Assembly: GCF_008704205.1 (NCBI RefSeq)
Contig: NZ_VXLC01000032.1
Coordinates: forward strand, 1-64,000
DNA length: 64,000 nucleotides
DNA from: Nocardia colli
GTDB lineage: Bacteria > Actinomycetota > Actinomycetes > Mycobacteriales > Mycobacteriaceae
Direction of reading: 5' to 3'
Positions 17,483 to 26,178 of the stretch are shown one piece after another. The notes under the pieces are model-generated. The model ran no database searches, was not told where the DNA came from, and saw only the letters and a list, made by a program, of their open reading frames with translations. How positions within the stretch are numbered: position 1 is the stretch's first letter; each line of letters starts with the position of its first letter. A program made the translations under genes and the position numbers.

Positions 17483-18367
17483 TCACCGCGTCTCGGCGGC
17501 CTCGGTATAGGGCTTACCGGGCCACAGGTGCCGGATGCCGCTCGCCGCGAGGCAGGCGATCATCGAGCCGTGACCTTGCCGGTCGAACACCTGGCGGGTG
17601 AAGGTGTATCCGGGGTCCGCCTCGGCGAGCCGATCGAGGAGGGCGAAGCTATCCCGCAACAACGCGTTGATGGAGTGGTCCGCCAGTTCTGCACCGCCGA
17701 AGGCGCTATAGACCTGGACTTCCCGGCCAGCGGGGCAACCGGCGAAGGTGCGCTCGAGTCGGGCGAGTGTTTCAGGGGTGTACCAGTTCACGCCGAAACT
17801 GCCGATGATGAGCTTGGTGAACGGCGGCGCCTTGCGTAAGAGCACGTAGCTCAGGAATGCGCCGCCGGCCGAATGCCCACACGCCCCGATGTCCGCACTG
17901 TCGACGGGATAGTCGGTCATCAGCCGGGGCAGCGGTTCGTCCTGGAGGAACCGGAGGAACTCCGGCGCGTGTCCCATCCACTCGTGCGGGTCGTGCCCGA
18001 CAGCGCTCAGCTTGCGTTGGATCATGGCCGCCGTCGGGGAGGCGGAATCCAACCGCGGGGCGCCCGGAGTGTAGTCGCGCAGGCGCCGGAGCCAGTGCGT
18101 GGCCGGATCGGCGGCTGTGCCGACTCCCACGATGATCACCGGCTGCGCTTCACCCATGAGCGCCTGTACCGCCGCCGTTTCCGCCATGGTGCCGAAGCTG
18201 AAGTTGGCGTCCAACATGATGAGCAGTGGATAGGTTCGGTTACCGCCGGTCACTGCATCGGGTAAGGACACCAGGATGTCATAGGTCTCTCCGGTGATTG
18301 CCGACGTGAGCTGAAATCGAATGACTCGACCGAGAAACGTATACGAACCAGCGAACGGTAGGCCCAC
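17483..18367 (-). CDS. Alpha/beta hydrolase, Fes/IroE/esterase-D-like
   Basis: 294 residues from a GTG at 18367 preceded by GAGGAGGAAG. The fold shows strand segment YPLLIMLDANF (residues 46-56), a nucleophile elbow GHSAGG with Ser166, and a late catalytic His in DRQGHGSM. This is the putative-esterase branch (PF00756) that includes enterochelin esterases and mycolyltransferases; without a signal peptide the protein should be cytosolic and hydrolyse a soluble ester. It lies between a drug-type exporter and a MarR regulator on the same strand; a joint detoxification role is possible. Confidence 0.83.
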   Translation of the reverse strand: MGLPFAGSYTFLGRVIRFQLTSAITGETYDILVSLPDAVTGGNRTYPLLIMLDANFSFGTMAETAAVQALMGEAQPVIIVGVGTAADPATHWLRRLRDYTPGAPRLDSASPTAAMIQRKLSAVGHDPHEWMGHAPEFLRFLQDEPLPRLMTDYPVDSADIGACGHSAGGAFLSYVLLRKAPPFTKLIIGSFGVNWYTPETLARLERTFAGCPAGREVQVYSAFGGAELADHSINALLRDSFALLDRLAEADPGYTFTRQVFDRQGHGSMIACLAASGIRHLWPGKPYTEAAETR

Positions 18368-18405
18368 GGCTTCCTCCTCTTTTCTTCGACCGTGGTCAAT
18401 TCATG

Positions 18406-18891
18406 TCACGTCGATGTCGAGCGTAGCCTGCGGAGTCTCTGCATATGATTGCGCTGCAATTCGGTGGCACGGGTCAGGAAATCCGCGACGAGATCGAGCT
18501 GCTCGGCGCTATAGCGACTGAGCAGTTCGTGCTCGGCTTCCACGACCAACGGGATAATGAATTCGAAGACGCTCGTTACCGTGGTGTCCGTCGCCCGGAT
18601 GATCACTTTGCGGCGATCGGTCGGGTGCGGCGATCGGGTAACGTACCCAATCCTTTCCAGCCGGTCGAGCATCGCGGTGACACTGCCCGTGGTCAAACCC
18701 AGCCGATCGGCCAGCAACCCCGGAGTGGCGGTTTCCGGTTCGTCCTGCACGAGTATCTCCAGGCATCGCAGGTCGGTCTCGTTCACCCGGAGCAGCCGGG
18801 CCATTTCTCGGTCGAAATCGTCGACCGCCGCCTGGTACCGCTCGACGACGGCGCCGAACTTCCCGCCCATGGGAAGCATTTCTTTTGACAT
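18406..18891 (-). CDS. MarR-family transcriptional regulator
   Basis: 161 residues from the ATG at 18891, with GAAGGG 8 bases before it; the frame stays open upstream to 19140 but that part is promoter DNA. The winged helix includes LLRVNETDLRCLEILVQDE, the recognition helix PGLLADRLGLTTGSVTAMLDRLERIGYV and wing residues RSPHPTDRRKVIIRAT. MarR proteins are dimeric repressors released by phenolic or other small ligands. It is divergent from the FAD monooxygenase operon at 19132 and is probably its regulator. A palindrome of the TTCCC-N6-GGGAA type (18860-18875) lies within codons 6-11, possibly by chance. Confidence 0.88.
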   Translation of the reverse strand: MSKEMLPMGGKFGAVVERYQAAVDDFDREMARLLRVNETDLRCLEILVQDEPETATPGLLADRLGLTTGSVTAMLDRLERIGYVTRSPHPTDRRKVIIRATDTTVTSVFEFIIPLVVEAEHELLSRYSAEQLDLVADFLTRATELQRNHMQRLRRLRSTST

Positions 18892-19131
18892 TTCGGCGAC
18901 CCTTCTTCCACACTCGGTATTCGCAGTCGCTTGATCACCAAGATACATGATCGGCAAGTGAACTGGCTCGGCCAATTCGATGCTCCATTCTGAACCAAAG
19001 GCAGGCTGAATGTCCGCGAACTCGATCCCATTGACGACCGATTCCAGGCCGCTCGCCGGCACCAAGGCCAACATGGCCGGTGCGATGGCGTTGTCCAGCG
19101 CCACGGGCGCCACCGGGGAAAGTGCCGTCGC
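18892..19131. promoter_or_regulatory. Divergent MarR/monooxygenase promoter region with imperfect inverted repeat
   Basis: 240 bp without a supported gene. An imperfect inverted repeat at 18930-18958 reads CTTGATCA and, 10 bases on, TGATCGGCAAG, resembling the CTTG/CAAG halves of MarR operators. It lies 39 bp upstream of the marR ATG and could allow control of both divergent units. Weak evidence. Confidence 0.35.
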
Positions 19132-20352
19132 ATGACACACGCGCTGATCATCGGGGCCGGCGTTGCAGGACCGGTCATGTCCATGGCGTTGCGCCGCGCC
19201 GGTTTCTCGTCGAGCATTTATGAGCGAGATGAAGCCCGCGCCGAGCAGCGCGGCGCCTGGCTCAACTTCCAGGCCAACGGCATGGATGCCTTACGTGCGA
19301 TCGACGCGGCAGGCCCGGTGGAGAAGCTTGGTTTCGAGGTCGACACCATCAGCTTCATCAACGGTAAGGGCAAGTTCTTGGGCCAAGTCCCCATGGCCGC
19401 GCGGCGTCCCGACGGCCAGGAATCTCTGATGATGCCGCGCGCTGCCCTGTACACAGCCCTCGGTGAGCTCGCTCGCGAACGCGGTGCCGGGGTCCATTAC
19501 GGCAAGCGACTCATCGGGGCACGCACTACTGCCGACGGCCGCGTTCAAGCGAGCTTCGCCGATGGCACGACCGCCGTCGGTGACTTGCTCATCGGCGCCG
19601 ACGGCATCCACTCCCGCGTTCGCGCCGTCATTGATCCTCGTGCACGTGCGCCTCGGTATGTCCCGGTACTCAACGTCGGTGGCTACATCCCTGACTTCTC
19701 CGTCGAGGTACCGCCGAAAGAGTTTCGGATGCAGTTCGGTACCAGATGCTTCTTCGCGTGGGTCAACACTCCCGACGGCGGCATCGTCTGGTTCGCCAAT
19801 CCACCTATGGCCCGCGAGCCCGAACGTGGCGTGCTCTCGGGTAAGACGGACGCGGAATGGCGATACTGGCTGCACGAACTCATGGTCGGCGACGTCGGTC
19901 TCGCCCACGAGATCATCGACGCGGCGCCCGGACCGATGATCGGGTGGGCCACCTACGACATGCCGGTCGTTCGGCATTGGCACAACAACACAAACATGAT
20001 CATCATCGGTGATGCCGCACATGCCACCGCTCCGTCTGCTGGGCAAGGCGCTTCCATGGCGCTCGAGGACGCGGTCATCCTCGCCAAATGCCTACGCGAC
20101 TGCCCCGACGTGGCCGGCGCTTTCACCACGTTCGATGCTATCCGCCGCGATCGGGTCGAGAAGATCGTCGAATTCGGACACCGCTCGGCCAATGTCAAGG
20201 CCGCCGGCCCGGTCGCGCGGGTGATCCGCGACCTCGTACTGCCCATCGGCTTCCGCAAGGCCGCCAAGGACGACGGTGAATCGCTGATGTGGCTGCAAGG
20301 GCACCACATCGATTTCGACGAGCCTGTCGCACCGGTCAAGCGACCGCGATAG
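19132..20352 (+). CDS. FAD-dependent monooxygenase (PHBH/TetX-like)
   Basis: 406 residues. The Rossmann motif IGAGVAGPVMSMALRRAG is at residues 7-24 with the acidic residue in IYERDE; the family's DG motif is LLIGADGIHSRVR and the GD motif IIGDAAHATAPSAGQGASMALEDA. This is the class A flavoprotein hydroxylase architecture, which uses NAD(P)H and O2 to hydroxylate or epoxidise aromatic and polyketide substrates or inactivate drugs such as tetracyclines. A SnoaL-like gene follows at 20 bp and a methyltransferase after that, and a MarR gene is divergent. The set resembles tailoring or detoxification of an aromatic compound. Confidence 0.9.
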   Translation: MTHALIIGAGVAGPVMSMALRRAGFSSSIYERDEARAEQRGAWLNFQANGMDALRAIDAAGPVEKLGFEVDTISFINGKGKFLGQVPMAARRPDGQESLMMPRAALYTALGELARERGAGVHYGKRLIGARTTADGRVQASFADGTTAVGDLLIGADGIHSRVRAVIDPRARAPRYVPVLNVGGYIPDFSVEVPPKEFRMQFGTRCFFAWVNTPDGGIVWFANPPMAREPERGVLSGKTDAEWRYWLHELMVGDVGLAHEIIDAAPGPMIGWATYDMPVVRHWHNNTNMIIIGDAAHATAPSAGQGASMALEDAVILAKCLRDCPDVAGAFTTFDAIRRDRVEKIVEFGHRSANVKAAGPVARVIRDLVLPIGFRKAAKDDGESLMWLQGHHIDFDEPVAPVKRPR

Positions 20353-20372
20353 AAACGGAGAATGTGAAGATC

Positions 20373-20798
20373 ATGAGTTCAGCCCACGGAGATGCCGAAT
20401 CCGCTTCCCGCGAAGAGCGGAACAAGCAGATTGTAGTAGACGCTTACGAACGCATGAACAATAGAGACCTGACCGTCTTCGACGAACACCCCGGCCTGCT
20501 AGCCCTGGCCGAATACATGCCTATCGCATGGGAAGCAATACCCGACTTCTCCTCGACCATCGAGCAAATTATCGCAGAAAATGATCTCGTGGCAATTCAA
20601 TGCATAGTGCACGGCACCCACTCCGGCAGCGGCTTCCTGGGGCAACCCACCGGCGAGAGCCTCCGATTCCCGGGTGCCTGGATCGACCGAGTTGAAGACG
20701 GGAAGATCGTCCAGCACAGCGGCGCAACCCACTGGATCACCGTCCTGTATCAGATCGGCGTGCTTCCGATTTCGGAAGAGCACAATCCCGCGCTGTGA
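20373..20798 (+). CDS. SnoaL-like / ester cyclase family protein
   Basis: 141 residues from the ATG at 20373; a GTG at 20364 is an alternative, because GGAG at 20357-20360 fits neither perfectly. The sequence has the cystatin-like pattern of SnoaL proteins: KQIVVDAYERMNNRD helix, AIPDFSSTIEQIIAENDLVAIQ, HGTHSGSGFLGQPTGE and RVEDGKIVQHSGATHW. Members act as aldol cyclases, hydroxylase partners or small-molecule isomerases. Its base composition and codons (gta, aat, att) are somewhat more AT-rich than the neighbours. Co-transcribed with the FAD monooxygenase and likely works on the same substrate. Confidence 0.83.
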   Translation: MSSAHGDAESASREERNKQIVVDAYERMNNRDLTVFDEHPGLLALAEYMPIAWEAIPDFSSTIEQIIAENDLVAIQCIVHGTHSGSGFLGQPTGESLRFPGAWIDRVEDGKIVQHSGATHWITVLYQIGVLPISEEHNPAL

Positions 20799-20871
20799 AC
20801 ACAACACGCGATCGTCAAGAGGCGGTGCACCGATGCGTAGCCGCCGAGTACTTCCCGGGCATGCTGGAGCC

Positions 20872-21705
20872 ATGCCATATGATCCGACGATCTACCAAGG
20901 CGCCGCGGCTCACTACCGACATGGTCGTCCCCTGTACTCGGCCCGGCTCGAACAGACACTCGCCGATGAGCTGGGTCTTGACAGCACAGGCAGAATGCTG
21001 GATTGCGGTTGTGGCCCGGGGATCCTTACGGTTCGTCTCGCCCACCTCTTCGAGGAGGCCGTCGGCCTCGATCCCGACGCTGAGATGCTTACGGAGGGAC
21101 GCCGGGCCGCGGAGCAACAGGGCATCGAGAACATTCGGTGGGTCCGCGCGCTTGCGGAGGATCTTCCCGCAGCGGCGCCCGGACCGTATCGTCTGGTCAC
21201 CTTCGGGCAGTCGTTCCATTGGACCGACGAACGACGGGTCGCCGAGGTCGTCTATGACATGGTGGAGCCCGGCGGCGCCATGGCATTGATCGTCCACGCG
21301 GTGAGCGGCCGTCCTCGACCACCGAATCCCGGAATGCCGCCGATTCCGCACGACGAGATCAAGGCTCTGGTGGAAAAGTATCTCGGATCCACCCGGCGTG
21401 CGGGCCAGGGCAAATCCCCAATTCGGACCCACCGCTTCGAAGACGTGCTGGCAAAGACCCGCTTCGGGACACCCCGGGTGCTGTTCGTCCCCGGGATCCC
21501 CGACCTCGTGCGGGATAGCGAGAGCGTACTGTCCGGGTACTTCTCGCTTTCCTCATCGGCGCCGCACCTGTTCGGTGACCGTCTCGATGACTTCGCCCGC
21601 GAGGTGCGCGACCTGCTTGCCGTCCGGGCTCCGGACGGTCTGTTCTGGGACTGGCCGGGCGATACCGAGATCGTCCTGGCCGGACGGGCCAAGTCGACGG
21701 AATAG
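20872..21705 (+). CDS. Class I SAM-dependent methyltransferase
   Basis: 277 residues from the ATG at 20872 (MPYDPTIYQG). An ATG at 20833 with AAGAGG 10 bases upstream is an alternative that would add 13 residues. Motif I is MLDCGCGPGILTVRLAHLF, followed by AVGLDPDAEML and a substrate region FGQSFHWTDERR that is common in the Methyltransf_11 group. It begins 73 bp after the SnoaL-like gene on the same strand and is probably the last gene of that unit. The convergent glycine-zipper gene ends 60 bp away. Confidence 0.86.
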   Translation: MPYDPTIYQGAAAHYRHGRPLYSARLEQTLADELGLDSTGRMLDCGCGPGILTVRLAHLFEEAVGLDPDAEMLTEGRRAAEQQGIENIRWVRALAEDLPAAAPGPYRLVTFGQSFHWTDERRVAEVVYDMVEPGGAMALIVHAVSGRPRPPNPGMPPIPHDEIKALVEKYLGSTRRAGQGKSPIRTHRFEDVLAKTRFGTPRVLFVPGIPDLVRDSESVLSGYFSLSSSAPHLFGDRLDDFAREVRDLLAVRAPDGLFWDWPGDTEIVLAGRAKSTE

Positions 21706-21765
21706 GGTTGACGCCGCTCGTCACCGACGGCAGGCGACCCCTTCAGCGGAAGTCCCGGTGCCGGA

Positions 21766-22467
21766 TCATCGCGGTGTGAATGGGGCATTGATCGTGGTGA
21801 AGTATTGGATGACGGCCCCGATCGCGATCGGGGCGGTGATGAAGATCTGGCCGGCGAGGGTGCCGAGGGCGCCCACGGCGAGGATGCCGCCGAGGCAGCC
21901 GATCGCCGCGGCCGGGATGAACGGTCCGAAGAGTCCGACGATAGTGGCGGCGGCCACGGTCGCGCCGGCGATACCGCCGAGGATGCAGCCGACAGCGGCG
22001 CCGCCGATGCCTCCGATCAGAGTGCCGAGCGTCGCGCCCATGCTGATCGTGGCCGTCATGCGGTCCCAAGCGGCGCGCTCGCGTTCGTACTCGGTCCGCC
22101 ATGGCGCCTGGTCCTCGAAGGGGAGAGCGGCCGGTTGGTATACGGCGTGGGCGATGTCGTACACCGGGGTCAGCGTGGCGGTGTTGCGGGATACCGTTGC
22201 CTCGATGGGAAATTCGAAGTCGTCGACCCGGAAGCGCAGTGGTGTGCCGGCGAGGACGGTACCGTCCGCGGCTTCGATTTCGAGCACGCCGTCCTCGATG
22301 ACGAGCGCCCCCGAGCCCGTGCTGATCGTGGCGGAGACGCCGGTCGAGCGGGCGCTGAATTCGATGGCGCCGCCATCGGCCGGTGCGGCGGAACTGACGG
22401 CCGCGGTGACGCCGAGTGCTGTTGCCAGCACGGCGGTAAGCAAGGTGGTTGTTGTCGTCTTGTTCAT
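21766..22467 (-). CDS. Secreted glycine-zipper protein, paralogue of the 6503-7048 product
   Basis: 233 residues. The signal peptide has a Thr-rich start and TLLTAVLATALGVTAAVSSAAPA. The mature N-terminal domain has the same alternating pattern as the 6503-7048 protein (an acidic strand pair, VEIDG-like and AATLTPV segments). The C-terminus has repeated GC and GG in hydrophobic surroundings (IGGIGGAAVGCILGGIAGATVAAA, IGCLGGILAVGALGTLAG) and a short tail. It is 50 residues longer than its paralogue. Likely exported and membrane-associated; function unknown. Its promoter region is the hairpin-rich stretch shared with the XRE-cupin gene. Confidence 0.8.
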   Translation of the reverse strand: MNKTTTTTLLTAVLATALGVTAAVSSAAPADGGAIEFSARSTGVSATISTGSGALVIEDGVLEIEAADGTVLAGTPLRFRVDDFEFPIEATVSRNTATLTPVYDIAHAVYQPAALPFEDQAPWRTEYERERAAWDRMTATISMGATLGTLIGGIGGAAVGCILGGIAGATVAAATIVGLFGPFIPAAAIGCLGGILAVGALGTLAGQIFITAPIAIGAVIQYFTTINAPFTPR

Positions 22468-22775
22468 GGTGGTTCGGATCCTCGAGTCGTTCGTGACAGT
22501 GGAAAAGTGTTGGGCCCCTTCCTGATCTGCGCCGCGCCAGTGGCATGCAGTTTTTGCTGAAGGCGTCGGCTATCGCATCGGATAGCCGCGGCGGTGCCAG
22601 CTGCAGCAGAGCTGGTGAGCATTGCATGCGCAGCTGGGACCGGTCCCAGCTGTTTTCCTCTAGCGTTCGATGGCTCGCCCTCAGCTCACAGTCTTCATCT
22701 TAATGAAGATTCATTGACATAGTGACGAAAACCGCGGTACCTTCGGCGGCACAGAAGCGATGCGGAGGAGGATCC
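22468..22775. promoter_or_regulatory. Divergent control region with three hairpins and a repeat operator
   Basis: A 308-bp region between divergent genes. It contains an 8-bp-stem hairpin (22567-22588, CGGCTATC and GATAGCCG), a 6-bp-stem hairpin (22597-22615, CCAGCT and AGCTGG), a 22-bp perfect palindrome centred on GGGACCGGTCCC (22631-22652), and TCTTCAT-CTTA-ATGAAGA followed by TTCAT (22692-22714). The last lies 61 bp before the XRE-cupin start and is the best candidate for autoregulation by that protein. Confidence 0.55.
22631..22652. promoter_or_regulatory. 22-bp perfect palindrome with GGGACCGGTCCC core
   Basis: The arms CAGCTGGGACC and GGTCCCAGCTG are exact inverse complements. The same 12-bp core occurs at 31326-31337 and 52507-52518, all outside genes. 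Probably the operator of a TetR-like or similar dimeric regulator. Confidence 0.5.
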
Positions 22776-23384
22776 TTGGACGAAAGAAAACCGGACGGAC
22801 GGTTCGATGCGACCTCGGCCGCGGCGATGCTTACCGACATGGGCAGCCGGGTCCGGGTACTCCGCAAAGAGCGCGGCCTCACCACCGAACGGCTCGCCGA
22901 ATTGGCCGGAGTCAGCGCGGGATTGATCAGCCAGCTCGAACGCGGAATCGGAAACCCCGCCTTCACCACATTGGTCCAGTTGGCCCATGCGTTGCAGCTT
23001 CCGGTCGGACTGCTGATCAGCCCGTTCGAGTCCAAGGATGTGGTTGTTCGAAAAGCCGAACGGCGACGCATCGACGGGCACGGGGTGCGCGGCGACGGTG
23101 GGCGATACGAGCTGTTGACGCCCGACCTCAGCGGGGCGCTCGAGGCGAGCTGGGTGGTGACACCGCCCGGCGACGACTCCAGCGCGAACCCCTATCAACA
23201 TGCCGGCGAGGAGTTCGGCATCGTGTTGTCCGGGGTCAAGGACGTCTACCTCGACGGCGTGCGCCACCGGCTCGAGGCGGGTGACTCCATCCGTTACGCC
23301 TCGACCGTGCCGCACTGGTACGTGAACCCCTCCGAAGACGAGGAATGCGTGGCGATCTGGGTGAGCACGCCACCTACCTGGTAA
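22776..23384 (+). CDS. XRE-family regulator with C-terminal cupin sensor domain
   Basis: 202 residues from the TTG at 22776, which is preceded at 7 bases by GGAGGAGGATCC; the in-frame ATG at 22722 has no ribosome site. Residues about 25-80 are a lambda-repressor-like helix-turn-helix (VRVLRKERGLTTERLAELAGVSAGLISQLERG). Residues about 125-202 are a cupin: PYQHAGEEFGIVLSG, then DSIRYASTVPHWYVNP, with metal-ligand type His and Glu. Such proteins sense a small metabolite and control the adjacent catabolic operon. The genes behind it run without a break in strand to 31288, so it is the probable local regulator. Confidence 0.88.
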   Translation: MDERKPDGRFDATSAAAMLTDMGSRVRVLRKERGLTTERLAELAGVSAGLISQLERGIGNPAFTTLVQLAHALQLPVGLLISPFESKDVVVRKAERRRIDGHGVRGDGGRYELLTPDLSGALEASWVVTPPGDDSSANPYQHAGEEFGIVLSGVKDVYLDGVRHRLEAGDSIRYASTVPHWYVNPSEDEECVAIWVSTPPTW

Positions 23385-23505
23385 TTGTTTCCGGCCCGTG
23401 CAGGCGCGTCGGATGAATTACTTGATTCAGTACACATGACTCGAACTCCGAGCGGGCCGGTCGAGTCGATCGTCGGTCGGGCCCGAATGTTCGAAGAGAT
23501 CTGCG

Positions 23506-24798
23506 ATGAACCAAGCACGAGCACCGATCCCGCTGACGGCGGATGACAATTTATCCAAGCCGACCCGGAGGGCTATGTTCGGGCTGGGTCTCGGTAATAC
23601 GCTCGAATGGTATGACTGGCAGATATTCGGACTGTTGGCGGCATTCATCGGCCCATCATTCTTCGCCGATCGGGATCCGGTCTCGTCGACCTTGGATGCG
23701 CTCGCGGTATTCGCCGTCGGATTTGTCGCACGGCCGCTCGGCGGCATCGTACTCGGCACTATTGCCGACCGGGTGGGACGAAGGCGGGTGATGTTGGTGA
23801 GCATCGGCGCGATGGCGGGTACAACCGCGGTTGTCGGACTGTTGCCCACCTATTCCCAGCTGGGGGTGTGGGCCGGGGTGGGGTTGGTGGCCTGCCGCAT
23901 CGTACAGGGCTTGTCGACCGGGGTCGAAGCGCCGCTGTCGACCGTGTACGCCGTGGAGTTGATGCCGCAGGGACAGGAGGGCCGGGCAGCCGGATTCATC
24001 GGTTTCTTCGTCAACTTCGGAATCTTTTCGGCATCGCTGGTCAGTTTCTGCACGAGCCTCTTGATCGGCGGCGACGCCATGTCGACCTGGGGCTGGCGGG
24101 CGCCGGTATTGGTCGGTGCATTGATGGGTTTTGTTGTCCTGTATTTGCGGCGATCGCTGCCGGAATCATTGAAAGAACACGAGGTGATCACGAATACCCG
24201 TGCGGTGTGGGGCGAGGTTCGCAGTCACTGGCTGGGCGTGGTCGCGATCGTCTTCGTGGTCGGGACCGCGCAAGCTTTCAATTACGCGTGGATCGTCGGG
24301 TTACCCAGTCTTGCGCGGAGTCGCGGCGCGGATCCGACTGCGGTCTTCGCCATTACCAGCACGCTCGGCGTGATGATGCTGGTCGGTTCCTTGCTGACCG
24401 GCCGCTGGGCCGACCGGGTCAGGCTGTCGCGGGCATTTGTGATCGCCAGAACCCTCGCGATTCCAACCGCCTTCATCGCTCTCGTGTACGACAGTCCAGA
24501 CCTCGGCATGTTCGCAGTGGTACTGCTGGGCGGCGGTGTGATCCTGATCCTCAATATGACGCTCTACAACGTCGTTTCGACCTCCCTCATGCCGAAGTCT
24601 TGCCGGGCCGCCGGGACCGGCCTCGGCTATGGCATCGGTGTGGCGTGCTTCGGCGGCACCGCGTCATACCTGGTCGTGTGGCTCGACAAACACGAGGTCT
24701 CGTGGCTGTTCGCGGCATATATCGCCGTGCTTTCGATACTCAGCATCGTGACGTACCTGTTGGCACGCACTTACAGCGGAACATTCGCTGGGAAATGA
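23506..24798 (+). CDS. MFS transporter, metabolite:H+ symporter (MHS) type
   Basis: 430 residues with twelve hydrophobic segments. The N-terminal FGLGLGNTLEWYDWQIFGLLA is the signature of the MHS group (KgtP, ProP, ShiA), which import organic acids and osmolytes with protons. Motif A-like GTIADRVGRRRVMLV lies between helices 2 and 3, and CRIVQGLSTGVEAP follows. It probably supplies the substrate of the following enzymes, most likely a carboxylate. AAGAG lies upstream of the ATG. The next gene starts 6 bp after its stop. Confidence 0.9.
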   Translation: MNQARAPIPLTADDNLSKPTRRAMFGLGLGNTLEWYDWQIFGLLAAFIGPSFFADRDPVSSTLDALAVFAVGFVARPLGGIVLGTIADRVGRRRVMLVSIGAMAGTTAVVGLLPTYSQLGVWAGVGLVACRIVQGLSTGVEAPLSTVYAVELMPQGQEGRAAGFIGFFVNFGIFSASLVSFCTSLLIGGDAMSTWGWRAPVLVGALMGFVVLYLRRSLPESLKEHEVITNTRAVWGEVRSHWLGVVAIVFVVGTAQAFNYAWIVGLPSLARSRGADPTAVFAITSTLGVMMLVGSLLTGRWADRVRLSRAFVIARTLAIPTAFIALVYDSPDLGMFAVVLLGGGVILILNMTLYNVVSTSLMPKSCRAAGTGLGYGIGVACFGGTASYLVVWLDKHEVSWLFAAYIAVLSILSIVTYLLARTYSGTFAGK

Positions 24799-24804
24799 GA
24801 AGAC

Positions 24805-26178
24805 ATGACACAGTTGAGTTTATCGGTCACGACAGCGGATTTGGTTGCGCCGATTGTCCGGCGATCCGACGTCGTCGTGGTCGGTGGTGGTCCGGCCGGC
24901 GTCAGCGCGGCGGTCGCGGCGGCGCGTAGCGGAGCCGATGTCACCCTCGTCGAGCGGTATTCCGCGCTCGGCGGACTGGCCTCCGGCGGCATGGTTCTGG
25001 TGCTCGACGACATGACCAATGGTGACGAGATATCGGTTCAAGGGATCGTGCACGAGTATGTCGAGCGGATGGCGCGGAAGGGACTGGCCGTCTACCCGCC
25101 TGCCGCGGAACGAATCACCTCGCAAGCAATGTGGAACAAATGGAGTCGATGGGGCGCCTATGACTTTCACAGCCACACCAACCCGAAACCGATCTGCTAC
25201 GCGGTCGCTTTCGATCCGGATGGATGGAAGGCCACGTCCAACGAGCTCGTCCGCGAGTCGGGCGCGCATCTACGGCTGCACAGCTGGTTCGCCCGGCCGA
25301 TCGTGGACGACGGCGTCATGAAAGGCGTTGTGGTCGAGACGAAGCAGGGGCCGCAGGCAATTCTGGGCGAGGTCGTCATCGACACCTCTGGCGACATCGA
25401 CGTAGCGTCTCGCGCCGGTGCGCCTTTCGTTGCCGACAAGTATCTGGTCACGCTGGTCTTCCGCCTCGGCGGCGTCGACACCGACGCCGCCGAACGGTTC
25501 GAACAGGAGAATCCCCGCGAGGCTCGCGCGGTCAACCGCAAGATCAAACGTCTGCTCGGCGGCGCGTGGGAGCTGTGGTGGCTCAAAACACCGCTGCCCG
25601 GGGTGGTCTGGTGCAACACGCCGCATATGGCCGGCTTCGACGGCGCCGACCCGGAGTCGCTGACCGGCGCCGAGTTCGAGGCGCGGGACCGTATCGAGAA
25701 CGCGCTCACCGAGATTCGTTCGAACTTGGCCGGATTCGAGAATGCCTATCTCGTCGACGTGGCGCAGCAGATCGGCGTCCGTCAGACCCGGCTGTTGTCC
25801 GGTGAGTACGTCGTCACGAAGGAGGACGTACTCAACCGCAGGCATTTCGCGGACAGCGTGTGCCGCGGCCGCGATTACTACACGCCCTATCGTGCGTTGC
25901 TGCCCCGATCGGTAGATCAGTTACTGGTGGCCGGGCGGCATTACTCGGCGACACCGGAGGCGCAGCGTATATCCCGAGAAATACCGCCGTGCATGGCACA
26001 GGGCCAGGCCGCGGGTATCGCCGCGGCGGTAGCGGTCGAGCGGTCGGTGACTGTTCGCGAAGTCCCGGCCGTCGAGATCCAACGCCGGATGCGGGCACAA
26101 GGCGCGGACCCCGGCGATCGGCCGGCCCCGAACGCGACCCTGGACGACACCGATTCGACCGAGGTCAGGACAGCATGA
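24805..26178 (+). CDS. FAD-dependent oxidoreductase (PF12831-type)
   Basis: 457 residues. The Rossmann motif VVVVGGGPAGVSAAVAAARSG occupies residues 23-43 and LVERYSALGGLASGGMV the ribose and pyrophosphate side. A second FAD contact, VIDTSGDIDVASRAG, is near 190. QTRLLSGEYVVTKEDV and LLVAGRHYSATPEAQR, then IPPCMAQGQAAGIAAA, form the C-terminal FAD-closing segment typical of this family, whose members oxidise or reduce organic acids and glucoside-like substrates. It is coupled to the next gene (ATGA overlap). The reaction is not predictable from sequence; a redox step early in a catabolic route fits. Confidence 0.88.
   Translation: MTQLSLSVTTADLVAPIVRRSDVVVVGGGPAGVSAAVAAARSGADVTLVERYSALGGLASGGMVLVLDDMTNGDEISVQGIVHEYVERMARKGLAVYPPAAERITSQAMWNKWSRWGAYDFHSHTNPKPICYAVAFDPDGWKATSNELVRESGAHLRLHSWFARPIVDDGVMKGVVVETKQGPQAILGEVVIDTSGDIDVASRAGAPFVADKYLVTLVFRLGGVDTDAAERFEQENPREARAVNRKIKRLLGGAWELWWLKTPLPGVVWCNTPHMAGFDGADPESLTGAEFEARDRIENALTEIRSNLAGFENAYLVDVAQQIGVRQTRLLSGEYVVTKEDVLNRRHFADSVCRGRDYYTPYRALLPRSVDQLLVAGRHYSATPEAQRISREIPPCMAQGQAAGIAAAVAVERSVTVREVPAVEIQRRMRAQGADPGDRPAPNATLDDTDSTEVRTA

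Noticed and set aside
18860..18875. Exact TTCCC-N6-GGGAA inside the marR gene as a regulatory site
   Set aside because: It lies within codons 6-11 of marR; a chance match is as likely as a site, so it is not used as evidence for the regulon.
18892..19140. 83-residue N-terminal extension of the MarR protein
   Set aside because: MarR proteins start near residue 84 of this frame, where a ribosome site precedes an ATG; the upstream part is the divergent promoter.
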